Source: Bacteroidales bacterium UBA5342
Lineage (GTDB): Bacteria > Bacteroidota > Bacteroidia > Bacteroidales > UBA5342
Assembly: GCA_002408065.1 (NCBI GenBank)
Contig: DHQI01000055.1
Coordinates: forward strand, 103,027 to 116,729
Length of the DNA stretch: 13,703 bases
Direction: 5' to 3'
Shown: piece after piece, positions 13,603-13,703 of the stretch
How positions within the stretch are numbered: position 1 is the first letter of the stretch
Layout: each line of letters begins with the position of its first letter
Notes under the pieces: generated by a model
What the model saw: only the letters and a program-made list of their open reading frames with translations
Database searches by the model: none
Told to the model about the DNA's origin: nothing
Position numbers and translations under genes: made by a program

Positions 13603-13703
13603 TTACCACCAATACATCGGAAAATATCTAAACAAGTTTGCACTACTATTGGTTGTTGTTGTTGTATTATACATATAAAAACCCCCTGTCTGCCCCTCGT
13701 TTG
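13603..13703 (-). CDS. C-terminal end of an unidentified gene (partial)
   Basis: One frame enters from the right edge and ends at a TAA at 13603-13605. It gives 32 residues: NEGQTGGFYMYN, a Thr run encoded by four ACA codons and one ACC, then SSANLFRYFPMYWW. The other two minus-strand frames are also open for parts of the stretch. The choice rests on the amino acid pattern and on the close spacing (11 bases) to the next gene's start. It could be the tip of another Rhs-type toxin with the gene at 13211-13591 as its partner, but 32 residues are too few to tell. Confidence 0.35.
   Translation of the reverse strand, partial: NEGQTGGFYMYNTTTTTNSSANLFRYFPMYWW

Overview
The window reads as chromosome from a member of the Bacteroidota, probably Bacteroidales. 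Four things point there: (i) the gene order rpsL-rpsG-fusA-rpsJ-rplC-rplD-rplW-rplB with no tuf between fusA and rpsJ; (ii) an L2 with HPMGGG where Escherichia coli has HPHGGG; (iii) a promoter of the Bacteroidota type (TTTG, 19 bases, TATCTTTG) in front of rpsL; (iv) AT-rich leaders without clear Shine-Dalgarno sequences. All genes that I accept lie on the minus strand, so transcription runs from right to left.

Left part (1-6120): the fused str/S10 ribosomal operon. A promoter at 6090-6120 drives rpsL, rpsG, fusA, rpsJ, rplC, rplD, rplW and rplB, which runs off the left edge. The proteins look normal and full length apart from the truncated L2. The spacers hold most of the unexplained structure: two hairpins between rpsL and rpsG, a block of self-complementary AGCTTTTAGC-type words between rpsJ and rplC, and an 11-base repeat plus a hairpin between rplW and rplB.

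Middle (6121-6790): no intact gene. It holds an 11-base inverted repeat, two eroded fragments of the C-terminus of S9-family (prolyl oligopeptidase/DPP-like) peptidases, and between them three short perfect hairpins in a row. A second hairpin cluster of the same style lies at 9802-9850.

Right-middle (6789-10700): a lipoprotein with an alpha/beta-hydrolase core, directly downstream of a 229-residue outer-membrane beta-barrel protein. A tandem paralogue of the barrel follows, and its upstream sequence is duplicated as well.

Right end (10713-13703): an AT-rich accessory region that looks like a graveyard or reserve of Rhs tips. It has an orphan Rhs C-terminal tip that begins within the core motif NNPLMYTDPTG, followed 9 bases later by a membrane-anchored candidate immunity protein. 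Upstream of that is a type-23-like polymorphic toxin fragment that overlaps a candidate immunity lipoprotein. Then come a small secreted protein and the tail of an unidentified gene. The natural reading is successive displacement of toxin/immunity cassettes at an Rhs locus whose full-length core gene would lie beyond position 13703.
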